Of a DNA stretch of 64,000 nt, positions 1 through 9,126 are shown in pieces. Where the stretch lies: assembly GCF_020523925.1 (NCBI RefSeq), contig NZ_JAJAPW010000008.1:1-64000 (forward strand), read 5' to 3'. How positions within the stretch are numbered: position 1 is the stretch's first letter; every line of letters begins with the position of its first letter. A program made the translations under genes and the position numbers. The notes beneath the pieces were generated by a model that was not told where the DNA came from, made no database searches, and saw only the letters and a list, made by a program, of their open reading frames with translations. This stretch comes from Neotamlana laminarinivorans (GTDB lineage Bacteria > Bacteroidota > Bacteroidia > Flavobacteriales > Flavobacteriaceae).

Positions 1-432
1 CTGCTTTCGCTGCTGCAGCCTCTGCTTCTGCTCTTTCTTGTGCTAAACGCTTAGCTTCTGCTTCTGCTTCTGCTTTTGATTTTGCTTCTGCTGCTAAACG
101 TTCTTGTTCTGCTTTCGCTGCTGCAGCTTCTGCTTCTGCTCTTTCTTGTGCTAAACGCTTAGCTTCTGCTTCTGCTTCTGCTTTTGATTTTGCTTCTGCT
201 GCTAAACGTTCTTGTTCTGCTTTCGCTGCTGCAGCTTCTGCTTCTGCTCTTTCTTGTGCTAAACGCTTAGCTTCTGCTTCTGCTTCTGCTTTTGATTTTG
301 CTTCTGCTGCTAAACGTTCTTGTTCTGCTTTCGCTGCTGCAGCCTCTGCTTCTGCTCTTTCTTGTGCTAAACGCTTAGCTTCTGCTTCTGCTTCTGCTTT
401 TGATTTTGCTTCTGCTGCTAAACGTTCTTGTT
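1..432 (-). repeat. Four tandem 108-bp (36-codon) repeats inside the PorP/SprF gene
   Basis: Units begin at 1, 109, 217 and 325, each 108 bp and each encoding the same 36 residues (starting EQERLAAEAKSK on the minus strand). The only difference seen is one synonymous GAA/GAG position: the units at 1 and 325 carry GAG and the middle two carry GAA. The array may continue beyond base 1. Near-identity at silent positions indicates recent expansion or ongoing homogenisation. Confidence 0.95.
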
Positions 433-1624
433 CTGCTTTAGAAGTTTGTTCAACTTTTCTTTTTTGTTGTGCTTCTAATTCTAATCGTTTAGCTTCCGCT
501 TCTTCTTTTGCTTTAGCTGCTGCTATACGCCTTTGTTCTGCTTTCGCTTCAGCTTCTGCTTTTCTTTGAGCCGCTGCTTCTATACGTTTTGCTCTTTCTG
601 CTTCAATTTGAGCAGCTGTTTTTGCTTTTGGTTTTCTATTACTAGAACTACTTTTTCTTTTATTTGATTTTAATAAAGCTTCTTCATCATCATCTCCACT
701 GTAAAGAAATCTATTATTGTCTTTAAATTTATAAGCTAGTGTTAACTCATGGGAACTACCAAAACTAGCTAAATCACCAATAGCTTTTTCATAATTGTAT
801 TCTACAGCTATAGTATTTGTTATATTAAAACCAATTCCTCCTGAAGCTCCATACAAAGTATTATAACCTACCTGACCCCAAATACCTTTTGGAACAGTAA
901 GCATGACTATTCCAGAAACAACCGTGGTTTCTTTTTTTAATTCTGTACGTGCAAAAGCAGTAAATTTACTCTCATCGAAAAAACCTCGACTATCCATGTA
1001 GCCCGTATACATAATATGACCTTGTATGGATTGCTCTGGGTTATCTTCCAACATTTTAGATGTTGTAAAATTATAAGCTACTATATTATTTAATGATACA
1101 CCAAAATCTAAGAATGTTGTACCATAGTTAATACCCGGATTAATTGATATTACAGTATTTGATTGTATATTTTGTAGAGAAGGATCATCAAAATTAATAA
1201 CAACATTACCTTCGTTAAGTCCACTACTATATGCCCCTAGATTAATACCAAATGTTAAATTTTGATTGCGACTTATTACAGCATTATACGCCATGTTTAA
1301 AACACCTCCAAAAGTAGTCATTACACCATAATTTTGTTGAAACAAACTAACTCCTGCACCTATGTTTTCTTTAAATCGACCATTATAACTAAACAAATAT
1401 GTTTGTGGGGCATCTGTAAAACCAACCCATTCACGCTTATTTGTTATGCTTATATATTTATTTTGTTCTCTAACAAAGCTAAAAGTAGGGTTAATATTAA
1501 ATTTATTAAATCTTAAGCCATTTCTTACTGGTAACTGAAAAGCCACAACGCCATCTTCATTTTGAGCAACTATATGTTGCACAAAAAAAATTGTAAAAAA
1601 CATGTATGGCATTAACTTTTTCAT
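1..1624 (-). CDS. PorP/SprF family T9SS membrane protein with repeat-rich C-terminal extension (3' end outside window)
   Basis: The gene starts at the ATG at 1624 and is still open at base 1, so at least 541 codons are present. An N-terminal signal peptide ends near VQHIVAQ. Residues of about 20-320 resemble the PorP/SprF family, outer-membrane barrel proteins that accompany T9SS-exported adhesins. PorP/SprF proteins normally stop at 300-350 residues. This one continues through a lysine/serine-rich linker into an Ala/Glu/Lys/Arg-rich segment that should form a long helix or coiled coil, ending in exact 36-residue repeats from about residue 398. What follows the repeats cannot be seen; an OmpA-like peptidoglycan-binding domain is possible but is a guess. 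It lies one base after the T9SS cargo gene at 1626-3059 and is surely co-transcribed. Family call is solid; the role of the tail is unknown. Confidence 0.85.
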   Translation of the reverse strand, partial: MKKLMPYMFFTIFFVQHIVAQNEDGVVAFQLPVRNGLRFNKFNINPTFSFVREQNKYISITNKREWVGFTDAPQTYLFSYNGRFKENIGAGVSLFQQNYGVMTTFGGVLNMAYNAVISRNQNLTFGINLGAYSSGLNEGNVVINFDDPSLQNIQSNTVISINPGINYGTTFLDFGVSLNNIVAYNFTTSKMLEDNPEQSIQGHIMYTGYMDSRGFFDESKFTAFARTELKKETTVVSGIVMLTVPKGIWGQVGYNTLYGASGGIGFNITNTIAVEYNYEKAIGDLASFGSSHELTLAYKFKDNNRFLYSGDDDEEALLKSNKRKSSSSNRKPKAKTAAQIEAERAKRIEAAAQRKAEAEAKAEQRRIAAAKAKEEAEAKRLELEAQQKRKVEQTSKAEQERLAAEAKSKAEAEAEAKRLAQERAEAEAAAAKAEQERLAAEAKSKAEAEAEAKRLAQERAEAEAAAAKAEQERLAAEAKSKAEAEAEAKRLAQERAEAEAAAAKAEQERLAAEAKSKAEAEAEAKRLAQERAEAEAAAAKA

Positions 1625-1625
1625 T

Positions 1626-3059
1626 CTATTTTATTACTGTAATGGAACCTTTTTTAGTTTCGCTATCGTTTGTAATTATGTAATAATAAACTGGATTAAT
1701 ACTGGTAAAATTAATTTCTGTTTCTGGCCAATTATTTAAATAATCGTTAGTTTGATAGACTATTTTCCCTTGAGCAGTTAAAATTTTAATTTCTGTATTT
1801 GTACCACTCACATATTTTTGCGGAATTACCCAAGTATCATTCACCCCATCATTGTTAGGGCTAATTACATTTGGTATATTTTCTACACTTGGAAACGGAT
1901 CTGTTACCACAAATTGAAAAGATTGTGATGCTTCACAACCTATAGTTTCTGTAACATTTACTATATATGTCCCAGTTTGGGCAACATTTAAAGTATTTGA
2001 TGTTTCGGAACTTAATAAAACATCATCTAAATACCATTGAAAAACAGGAGAATCTGCATCAGTTGTAATTATTACCTCTATTGTTTCTCCACTGTTTATA
2101 GTAAAATCTTCTTCTACATTTATACTGCTTGAAAAATCTAAAGTTTCTAAAGTAATTGATGCCGTTGTATTGCAACCTCCTAAATCTATATCTACTGAAT
2201 AAGTACCAGGTTCATCTGTTAAATATTCTTGATTTGTAGCTTCTTCAATCAACTCACCATCTTTGTACCACTGATAAGTACTAGCATTAATAGTACTAAG
2301 AGTTGTTTCACCATCACCCGAACAAAATGGATTTCCTAAACTTGAAGTTATTTCTGCATCAGCAGCCGAAGAAGATTCAATAACTTCTACTCTATTTGAA
2401 TGCGAATTAGAGGTACAAGAACCATAATCTGTTTCTGCATAATATATACCCGGTTCTGTAACTTCTAGAGTTAGTCCAGTTGAAACATATTCTGAAGTTG
2501 TATCTGAAGTAGCTTTGAACCAATTAAATGTTAAGCTAGGATATTGTAAAGGAGAATCGTTAGTATCACTACCTGGATTATCTATGGTTAACAAATAACT
2601 TCCTCCTGAACAAAACAAAGCTGTTTCCTCTAAATTGTTTATTGTAAATGGTGTATCTTGAATTTTAAAATAAGCAGCAAATGAATTGGATGAGGTACTT
2701 GTGGCAACAGGACTACTACTTTTTACTCTAATTTTATATGCCTCTCCAGCTATTGTCTCTGGAAATGAAAACGTTATTGTTGCAGGTGATGAAGTAAATT
2801 CGTTTTCTGCTGATGTGTAAATAACTTCTGAATTAGTAAAATCTCCATCTGCATCAGATAATTCTAAGATAAATTGATTAGTTGGTAACAAACTAGAATC
2901 TGGAGAAAAAGTAAATGTTACATTATATTGATTAAATGAAGCACTAGCACATGCTTGAGTAAAGCCTAAAGAAGGTTTACCTATAATAATTTGTCCATGC
3001 AATAATTTGGGAAAGAATAAGGTGAGCAAAAATGCGAAAGTAACAGCTAAATTCTTCAT
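1626..3059 (-). CDS. T9SS type B (gliding-motility C-terminal) surface protein
   Basis: 477 residues with a signal peptide (MKNLAVTFAFLLTLFFPKLLHG) and several Ig-like, Thr/Ser-rich segments with paired cysteines of the CHU/SprB-associated type. The last ~85 residues begin VENIPNVISPNNDGVNDTW, the hallmark of the gliding-motility-associated C-terminal domain, which directs export through the type IX system and surface retention. It probably acts as a cell-surface adhesin or filament component. The PorP/SprF gene follows after one base, the same cargo-plus-SprF pairing known for SprB and SprF. The ligand cannot be inferred. Confidence 0.88.
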   Translation of the reverse strand: MKNLAVTFAFLLTLFFPKLLHGQIIIGKPSLGFTQACASASFNQYNVTFTFSPDSSLLPTNQFILELSDADGDFTNSEVIYTSAENEFTSSPATITFSFPETIAGEAYKIRVKSSSPVATSTSSNSFAAYFKIQDTPFTINNLEETALFCSGGSYLLTIDNPGSDTNDSPLQYPSLTFNWFKATSDTTSEYVSTGLTLEVTEPGIYYAETDYGSCTSNSHSNRVEVIESSSAADAEITSSLGNPFCSGDGETTLSTINASTYQWYKDGELIEEATNQEYLTDEPGTYSVDIDLGGCNTTASITLETLDFSSSINVEEDFTINSGETIEVIITTDADSPVFQWYLDDVLLSSETSNTLNVAQTGTYIVNVTETIGCEASQSFQFVVTDPFPSVENIPNVISPNNDGVNDTWVIPQKYVSGTNTEIKILTAQGKIVYQTNDYLNNWPETEINFTSINPVYYYIITNDSETKKGSITVIK

Positions 3060-3178
3060 GTAATTCTAATTTTAAAGCACTCACTTCCTTCTACACCTTT
3101 AAATATAATAAAAAGCGCACATTTTTAAATTAAAATGAATGAAATTGAGAGTCGTTATTTTGCGTAGGGATTATTTTG

Positions 3179-4495
3179 CTAATCTGTTACTATATTTGTT
3201 GCCATTATTTTATTAATTCGCAATCTATAATCTGGTTTCTTTGGGTTATTAGAATCTATAAATGTTTCAGTATCATCACCTTTTGAATACACATTGAAAA
3301 ATGCAGAATTTCCATACCAGTTTTCTAAATCCTCATTATTATTATTGTTTTCAACAAAAATATTCCCTTTACAATTGTTAAAATACATCTCAGAAAACTT
3401 AATTTTATCTAGATTCTCCTGATTAATTTTTATTGAATTTTGAAAGATAACTGCAGGGTTAAAACCAGATATAACACTTTTTGATATGTCTAAAGATGCA
3501 TTTTCACCTACATAAATAGCCTCATTAACTAAACCTTTATCGATATCTGAATTAATATCTTTACTTTCTGTAACAAAAGTTAAATTTACTGCTGTAACAA
3601 AAGTATTTTTCTTTGAAAAATCTACACCTTGAATATCATCATAAGACTTTACCTGTAAACATCTAGCCACTTCACTATTTGATGCATACGGAGAACGAAT
3701 AGCTATCGAGTTTTCTAAATTAACTTGAGCACCAAAGGTTAATTTAAAATCATTCCCACTAGCCTTATATGATACCGCTCTTTTATAATGAGGTGCTCCA
3801 CCCCAAGCTTTAAACGAATCTCCTGCACTGTGGCTTACCATGACATGATCTAAAACAGTTTGACTCCCTACCCCTGCTAAAAACAAACCATTCATGTAAG
3901 TATTATTACTCAAACGATTCCCAGCAAATTCTATCCGAACGTATTTTAATATTCCTGAATTATCTTCAATATTATTTCCACCAAAACTAGCATTTACGTA
4001 TGCACTTGGATCTAAGTCCTTATAATACTGAGCAACAGAACCATTACCAAACCTATTAGAAGGAGCATCACCTAGTATCACTAAACCACCCCAGTCGCCT
4101 GGACGCTTTGAAATTTTCTCTGAAGTAAAAACAATAGGATCTGTTTCATAACCATCAGCTATAATTTTAGAACCTTTTGATATTGTTAAAGAAGCTTTAG
4201 TTTCGTAATCTCCAACTATTACTGTTCCTGCTTCTATAGTTAATGTTGCACTATCTTTTACAAATACATTACCTACTAATAAATAAATATCACGCTTGTT
4301 TAACTTAGTATCCTCAGTTATATAACCCGACAATATTTTATTAGGCTCTCCATAATCATGAGTACTAGCATTAAACTCTGTCCAATAATTCAGCCAATTG
4401 GATGCACCTATAATTCCTTTTTCTTGCTGAGCATAACCAACTGAAATACAAACGCATATTATGCACAAGGTATAAATAGAGTTTTTCATAGTCAT
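3179..4495 (-). CDS. Exported protein, predicted right-handed beta-helix
   Basis: 438 residues. The signal peptide ends at about CISVGYA-Q. The repeated short strands with motifs such as LTIEAGTVIVGD, GDWGGLVILGDAP and VRIEFAG are typical of Bacteroidota parallel beta-helix proteins that public annotation often labels simply as hypothetical or, wrongly, as multidrug transporter. No T9SS sorting domain is evident at the C-terminus, which ends IMATNIVTD. The alternative start at MKNSIY, two codons in, is equally acceptable. Transcribed alone: 119 bp separate it from the T9SS operon downstream. Function unknown; a surface or periplasmic carbohydrate-related role is possible. Confidence 0.6.
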   Translation of the reverse strand: MTMKNSIYTLCIICVCISVGYAQQEKGIIGASNWLNYWTEFNASTHDYGEPNKILSGYITEDTKLNKRDIYLLVGNVFVKDSATLTIEAGTVIVGDYETKASLTISKGSKIIADGYETDPIVFTSEKISKRPGDWGGLVILGDAPSNRFGNGSVAQYYKDLDPSAYVNASFGGNNIEDNSGILKYVRIEFAGNRLSNNTYMNGLFLAGVGSQTVLDHVMVSHSAGDSFKAWGGAPHYKRAVSYKASGNDFKLTFGAQVNLENSIAIRSPYASNSEVARCLQVKSYDDIQGVDFSKKNTFVTAVNLTFVTESKDINSDIDKGLVNEAIYVGENASLDISKSVISGFNPAVIFQNSIKINQENLDKIKFSEMYFNNCKGNIFVENNNNNEDLENWYGNSAFFNVYSKGDDTETFIDSNNPKKPDYRLRINKIMATNIVTD

Positions 4496-4757
4496 AAATT
4501 TAAGTTAATAGTAGATTGAGTTTGTGTAATAATTAATCAAAAATATAATAAAATCCACGAAATACCAATTTTTTCGATTAAACACATTGATTTAATGCTT
4601 TTTTAAATCATTTCATCGATAATATATATGAAATGAGATTGTCTTCTTTTTTTTTAATATTTTTTTTTGTAAACAAACTTAAATTGATTTAATTTTTTTA
4701 GCTTCTATAAAATAGAATTCATTTACTTAACAATAAATAAATAGCTAAGCTATAAAT

Positions 4758-5204
4758 TTAACGGAATTCGTTATATTGATGTAGCGATTTCATAATTTCT
4801 TCGTAAAATAATATAGCAGCTATTAAATTTCTGGTATCTGAATATGGTAGAAACGTATTTTCAAATTCTTTTGTACTCATAATATAAGCATTTGTTTCTT
4901 CAAACTGAGTATCTAATTTTTTTCGATTGTCACTCGTATTAGGAATCCCAAGCGTAGTCATAGTTATTCCTGGTTTTGTAGCAAAAGCAATATATGGCAG
5001 TGTTTTAGCTAGACTTTCTAAACGCTCAATGTACAAAGTTAGTAATTGCCCCTTCTGCATACTTTCTAATTCACTTTTATTATGGTATTTTTTTATAGCA
5101 ACATTGGGAGAAATAATACTTTTAGCTCCCGAAGATTTTTGAGCGGAAACTTTAGCAATAGTAAAAAATACAGTTAAAAAAAGAAATAAAATTTTGGTTT
5201 TCAT
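4758..5204 (-). CDS. Small exported protein of unknown function
   Basis: An upstream in-frame start at 5258 exists, but the stretch before 5204 is poor coding sequence, and the ATG at 5204 opens directly into a clear signal peptide (MKTKILFLFLTVFFTIAKVSAQ), so 5204 is preferred (148 residues). The mature part is mostly helical, with no cysteines and no motif I recognise. It sits alone between two intergenic stretches of more than 220 bp. Probably periplasmic; function unknown. Confidence 0.6.
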   Translation of the reverse strand: MKTKILFLFLTVFFTIAKVSAQKSSGAKSIISPNVAIKKYHNKSELESMQKGQLLTLYIERLESLAKTLPYIAFATKPGITMTTLGIPNTSDNRKKLDTQFEETNAYIMSTKEFENTFLPYSDTRNLIAAILFYEEIMKSLHQYNEFR

Positions 5205-5430
5205 TTTATAAAATTTAGGGTTCTGATGCAAATTTATGTAATTTAACGCAAAAAACAAGCGTTTTATCGATTTATTTTAATTTGAGAGTTAATTTTTTAA
5301 TCATAATACTAATAAACTCACAAAAAACAATGCTAAAATAAACCTTTAAATTAGATAAAAAAGAGATATGGTTAAAAACTAGTATAAACTTTTAAATAAA
5401 TTAATTTTAATCGATTAGACTTTGAATAAT

Positions 5431-5787
5431 TTAATTACTTGGTTGATTATTATTAATTCGAAAACAACATTCTTCTCCTAAAAATAATGGATTACCATGT
5501 TTCTCAGACCAAAAACCTTCAAAAATATCTTTACTTAAACATTTGTAAACAACAACACCTTTATATATGTTGTTTTCTTCATCAGCATAATTAAAGTTAA
5601 TTACCAAAATATTATTTTTGAAAAAGCCAGTTCCTTTTTGTATTTGTGTTCCACTTATTAACCATTGTACCTTTATTTGTTTATTGGTGTTTAACGAGAG
5701 AGTTAATATGCCTTTGTATATAGTTTGTTCTTCATTTTGATTATTACCTATTACAGAGAATTCACCTATTAAATCTTCTATGACCAT
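5431..5787 (-). CDS. Small conserved-looking cytosolic protein, coupled to mnmE
   Basis: 118 residues, no signal peptide or membrane segment. The alternating hydrophobic pattern (GILTLSLNTN, ILVINFNYAD, GVVVYKCLS) suggests a beta-barrel or lipocalin-like sheet fold. Its ATG overlaps the mnmE stop codon by one base (TAATG on the minus strand), so the two are probably translationally coupled. I do not recognise the family. The coupling is the only hint of function, and a link to tRNA modification is speculative. Confidence 0.6.
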   Translation of the reverse strand: MVIEDLIGEFSVIGNNQNEEQTIYKGILTLSLNTNKQIKVQWLISGTQIQKGTGFFKNNILVINFNYADEENNIYKGVVVYKCLSKDIFEGFWSEKHGNPLFLGEECCFRINNNQPSN

Positions 5788-7202
5788 TACTTACCAATAC
5801 AGAAATTAGCAAAAATATTACCAAGTAAATCATCACTAGTAATCTCTCCTGTTATTTCTCCAAAATGATATAATGCCTGACGAATATCAATCGCCATTAA
5901 ATCGCCTGACAATCCCGTTTCTAAACCATATTTTACTTTTTGAATTTCTTGAAAAGCTTTTAATAGCGAATCATAATGCCTGGTGTTTGTTATAATAGTT
6001 TCGTTGTTTTTTAGAGCGCCTGTATTTACAAAATTTAATAGTTGAGTTTTTAAATCTTCTACACCTTTACCACTCTTTGCAGATATCGATAAATATTGAG
6101 AACCTTCAACTTTGCTCAAAATACTGTTTAAACTTTGTTTTTTATCTTCAGTTAATTTATCAGTTTTATTCGCGATGATTAGGAGCGGTTTTAATGGGTA
6201 TTTGTTCTTAATTTTTTCTATTTCAATTATAATATTTTCAGATTTCTTATCATCGTGCGAAATAACATCTGCATCGAATAAATAAACTACAACTTGGGCT
6301 TGTTCTATTTTTTCAAAAGTTTTTTTAATACCTATACTCTCTACCACATCATTAGTATCGCGAATTCCTGCCGTATCAATAAACCTAAACCCTATTCCAT
6401 TTATTACTAATTCATCTTCAATAGTATCGCGTGTGGTTCCTGCAATATCACTAACTATAGCGCGTTCTTCATTTAAAAGTGCATTTAATAATGTAGATTT
6501 ACCAACATTAGGTTCTCCCACAATGGCTACTGGTATACCGTTTTTTATTACGTTACCAACAGCAAAACTGTCTATTAAACGTTTTAAAACAAAAGTTATA
6601 CGTTCTACTAATTCTTTAAACTGAGAGCGATCGGCAAATTCTACATCTTCTTCTGCAAAATCGAGTTCAAGTTCTATTAAAGAAGCAAAGTTAAGTAGCT
6701 CTTCACGTAGCTTTGCTATTTCACTAGAAAACCCACCACGCATTTGTTGCATAGCAATTTGGTGAGACGCTTCATTATCACTGGCTATTAAATCGGCAAC
6801 GGCTTCTGCTTGACTTAAATCTAATTTTCCGTTTAAAAAAGCACGTAGAGTAAATTCTCCCGGATTTGCCATTCGGCAGCCTTTGCGTAAAAATAACTGA
6901 ATAATTTCTTGCTGTATATAAACCGAACCATGGCAAGACACCTCAACCACATCTTCACCTGTATAAGAATTCGGGTTCTTAAAAACAGACACTAAAACTT
7001 GATCTATAACTCTTTGTCCATCAACAATATGCCCTAAATGTATTGTGTGTGTGTTTACTTTATTTAGGGTTTTATTTTCGGTAACCGATTTAAAATTTTT
7101 CGAAGCCATTTCTATTGCATCTTTTCCTGACAATCTTATTATGGCTACTGCTCCTGCTCCTGAAGCTGTTGCTAATGCAACTATAGTATCGTTGTAAATC
7201 AT
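5787..7202 (-). CDS. mnmE: tRNA-modification GTPase MnmE
   Basis: 471 residues, normal for the family. With MnmG it builds the 5-carboxymethylaminomethyl group (or related) on uridine-34 of tRNAs. The N-terminal formyl-THF-binding domain covers about residues 1-115, then a helical domain with an inserted GTPase domain. Visible G motifs are GEPNVGKS (229-236), DIAGTTRDT, DTAGIRDT and NKTD. The C-terminus is FCIGK, carrying the invariant CxGK motif. The start at 7202 puts the MIYNDTIVALAT motif at the N-terminus as expected. Divergent from the small gene at 7354. Confidence 0.97.
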   Translation of the reverse strand: MIYNDTIVALATASGAGAVAIIRLSGKDAIEMASKNFKSVTENKTLNKVNTHTIHLGHIVDGQRVIDQVLVSVFKNPNSYTGEDVVEVSCHGSVYIQQEIIQLFLRKGCRMANPGEFTLRAFLNGKLDLSQAEAVADLIASDNEASHQIAMQQMRGGFSSEIAKLREELLNFASLIELELDFAEEDVEFADRSQFKELVERITFVLKRLIDSFAVGNVIKNGIPVAIVGEPNVGKSTLLNALLNEERAIVSDIAGTTRDTIEDELVINGIGFRFIDTAGIRDTNDVVESIGIKKTFEKIEQAQVVVYLFDADVISHDDKKSENIIIEIEKIKNKYPLKPLLIIANKTDKLTEDKKQSLNSILSKVEGSQYLSISAKSGKGVEDLKTQLLNFVNTGALKNNETIITNTRHYDSLLKAFQEIQKVKYGLETGLSGDLMAIDIRQALYHFGEITGEITSDDLLGNIFANFCIGK

Positions 7203-7353
7203 TTTGCAAAAATAGAAAAAATAAGGCTTTATATATTTTAATTAAAAAAAAACAACAAACCATAACAAACTCATTGTGACTTATTTAAAAAAATCGTGTC
7301 TTAATAAAGCAAATTAATTAATGCCTTAAAATCCCTAAAAATTTTGTGTTGTT

Positions 7354-7776
7354 ATGAGTATAAAAGATTCCGATTTAAAACACCTTATAACTATGTCTTG
7401 TAAAAATAACCTTGGTTATATGTATTTTCTTAATAATATTGTAATTATTGAATTTGATGAAGGCGTACATGTTGACCTAAAAAACACAAAATCGCTTTTT
7501 AAACAATTAAAAAAATATTTTGGAGAAAATAAGCCATTTGGTGTTGTTGCCAATAGGGTAAACTCTTACTCTGTTAAACTTTTAGATATTCCCGCCTTTA
7601 GAAATCAATTAAAAAACTTGAGTGGATATGCTGTTGTTGGCCACGATCCTGCGAGTATTATGAATGCAGCTATTGAAAGTAATTTTTGTTTATCTGATGA
7701 TGTGGGTCACGACAATATTTACGAAGCAATTTTTAGCGTTAATAACAAAGTAAAAAAACGCCTTAAGGCTAGTTAA
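7354..7776 (+). CDS. Small cytosolic protein, possibly STAS-like
   Basis: 140 residues with no signal peptide or transmembrane segment. The order of predicted strands and helices (IVIIEFDEGVHVDL, a helix, then FGVVANRVNSYSV and GYAVVGHD) resembles the small SpoIIAA/STAS-like proteins common in Flavobacteriia, but no diagnostic motif was seen, so this is inference. It is divergent from mnmE and overlaps the end of the convergent cvfB-like gene by 8 bp. Function unknown. Confidence 0.6.
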   Translation: MSIKDSDLKHLITMSCKNNLGYMYFLNNIVIIEFDEGVHVDLKNTKSLFKQLKKYFGENKPFGVVANRVNSYSVKLLDIPAFRNQLKNLSGYAVVGHDPASIMNAAIESNFCLSDDVGHDNIYEAIFSVNNKVKKRLKAS

Positions 7777-8599
7777 CTAAATAAATACCATCTGTTTTTA
7801 TTTCTATTTGGCGTTGCTTATACAATGTTCCTATTGCTTTTTTAAAACTTTTTTTACTCATTTGAAGCTGCTCTTTTATAGCTTCTGGAGATGATTTATC
7901 TGTTAGTTTTATAAACCCACTATTATCTTCTAATTCATTTAAAATACGTTGTGCATTAGGCTCTATGTTTCTGTAACCTATCTGCCCTAAAACAATATCT
8001 ATTTTATTTCCTGGACGTATTTTTTTTACTACACCTTTTAATTTATCGCCCACACTTAAATCTTTAAAAATAGTATCTTTAAAAATTAAACCATGGTGTT
8101 TATTGTTTACTATAACATTCATACCTATTTCTGATGGATGCGATACAATTAAATCTACCTCATCAAACTCATTAACGGTTAAATCTTTATTATCTAAAAA
8201 TCTATTCGTTTTGCTTGACGCAACTAATCTATTACTTTTTTCATCTAAATAACAATAAACTAGATACCAACCGCCTGGTTTCATTTTAAAGGCTTGTTCT
8301 TGAAACGGACAAAATAATTCTTTAACTAAGCCCCAATCTAAAAAAGCACCATATTCTGTAACTTGGTTACAACGTAATAAGGCAAAATTATTACGGGTAA
8401 TGTAGGGCTTATCGGTTGTTGCTACAGGACGTTCTTCGTTATCTAAATACACAAAAACATCAATTTTGTCCCAAATTTTAAATTCTGCTGGCACATATCT
8501 GTTTGGCAATAATACTTCTTCATCATTTACATCAATTAAATAAATGCCATGATCTGTTTCGCGAAGTATTTCTAGTGTATTTATTTTTCCTAATTCCAT
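7769..8599 (-). CDS. CvfB/YitL-like S1 RNA-binding protein
   Basis: 276 residues. The CvfB family has three S1-type OB-fold domains followed by a winged helix. Here the OB-type segments cover roughly residues 1-65, 66-135 and 140-210 (for example GAFLDWGLVKELFCP and KLKGVVKKIRPGNKIDIVLG), and the winged-helix tail runs from about 220 (EAIKEQLQMSKKSFKKAIGTLYKQRQI). The Staphylococcus homologue binds RNA and affects virulence-gene expression; here a general RNA-binding role is inferred. The gene ends by converging on the 7354 gene. Confidence 0.85.
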   Translation of the reverse strand: MELGKINTLEILRETDHGIYLIDVNDEEVLLPNRYVPAEFKIWDKIDVFVYLDNEERPVATTDKPYITRNNFALLRCNQVTEYGAFLDWGLVKELFCPFQEQAFKMKPGGWYLVYCYLDEKSNRLVASSKTNRFLDNKDLTVNEFDEVDLIVSHPSEIGMNVIVNNKHHGLIFKDTIFKDLSVGDKLKGVVKKIRPGNKIDIVLGQIGYRNIEPNAQRILNELEDNSGFIKLTDKSSPEAIKEQLQMSKKSFKKAIGTLYKQRQIEIKTDGIYLVN

Positions 8600-8633
8600 G
8601 CCGCAAAGGTAATGATATTAGTTTTTGATAAAA

Positions 8634-8661
8634 TAAAAAAGCACTACAATATTGCAGTGCT
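8634..8661 (-). terminator. Rho-independent terminator after the DUF2853 gene
   Basis: The hairpin arms AGCACT and AGTGCT (8640-8645 and 8656-8661) enclose a short AT-rich centre. On the minus-strand transcript the inner mismatch becomes a G-U wobble pair, and the hairpin is followed by a U-run (A-run at 8634-8639 on the plus strand). It lies 28 bp beyond the stop of the DUF2853 gene. Confidence 0.8.
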
Positions 8662-8688
8662 TCCTTAATAATTTATTTATTATTTATT

Positions 8689-9027
8689 CTAGTAAATAGA
8701 TTCTTTACCAAAATGTTTAGTTAATAAGTAATATACAACAGCTCTGTATTTAGTTCTGTTAGACTTACCATATTGCTCTATTACGCTAGCAATTGCACCA
8801 TCTAAATCGTCGCTTTCACTAAGACCTAGTTTTTTAATTAAAAAATTGTTTTTTACTGTAGCTAACTCAGATGCATCTGATCCTGAAACAGTTGAAGCAT
8901 CTGCATTATAAATTGATGGACCGCAACCAATGGTTACTTTTTTTAATAAATCCATATCTGCTTCTACTCCACATTTTTCTTTTAAATCTACTGCGTATTT
9001 TGCAATAAGTTCGTCACGTTTACTCAT
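8689..9027 (-). CDS. DUF2853 family protein
   Basis: 112 residues, all-helical, soluble, matching the DUF2853 family (about 100-110 residues) with the typical start MSKRDELIAKYA and an ending containing YYLLTKHFGKE. The family function is unknown. It lies 100 bp downstream of menD on the same strand and ends in a strong terminator, so it may be the last gene of the menD transcript or have its own promoter in that gap. Confidence 0.85.
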   Translation of the reverse strand: MSKRDELIAKYAVDLKEKCGVEADMDLLKKVTIGCGPSIYNADASTVSGSDASELATVKNNFLIKKLGLSESDDLDGAIASVIEQYGKSNRTKYRAVVYYLLTKHFGKESIY

Positions 9028-9126
9028 GATGTTATTTGTGTTTAAAATTGATTAATAATTTAACTAATATCTCTCTTTAAAGATACTATTTTTTAGACAC
9101 TACACATGGTAAAATAGTCACATTTT

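Noticed and set aside
1-432. Regular repeats that might be a CRISPR array
   Set aside because: Units are 108 bp with no unique spacers and lie in frame inside a protein gene; they are a coding tandem repeat.
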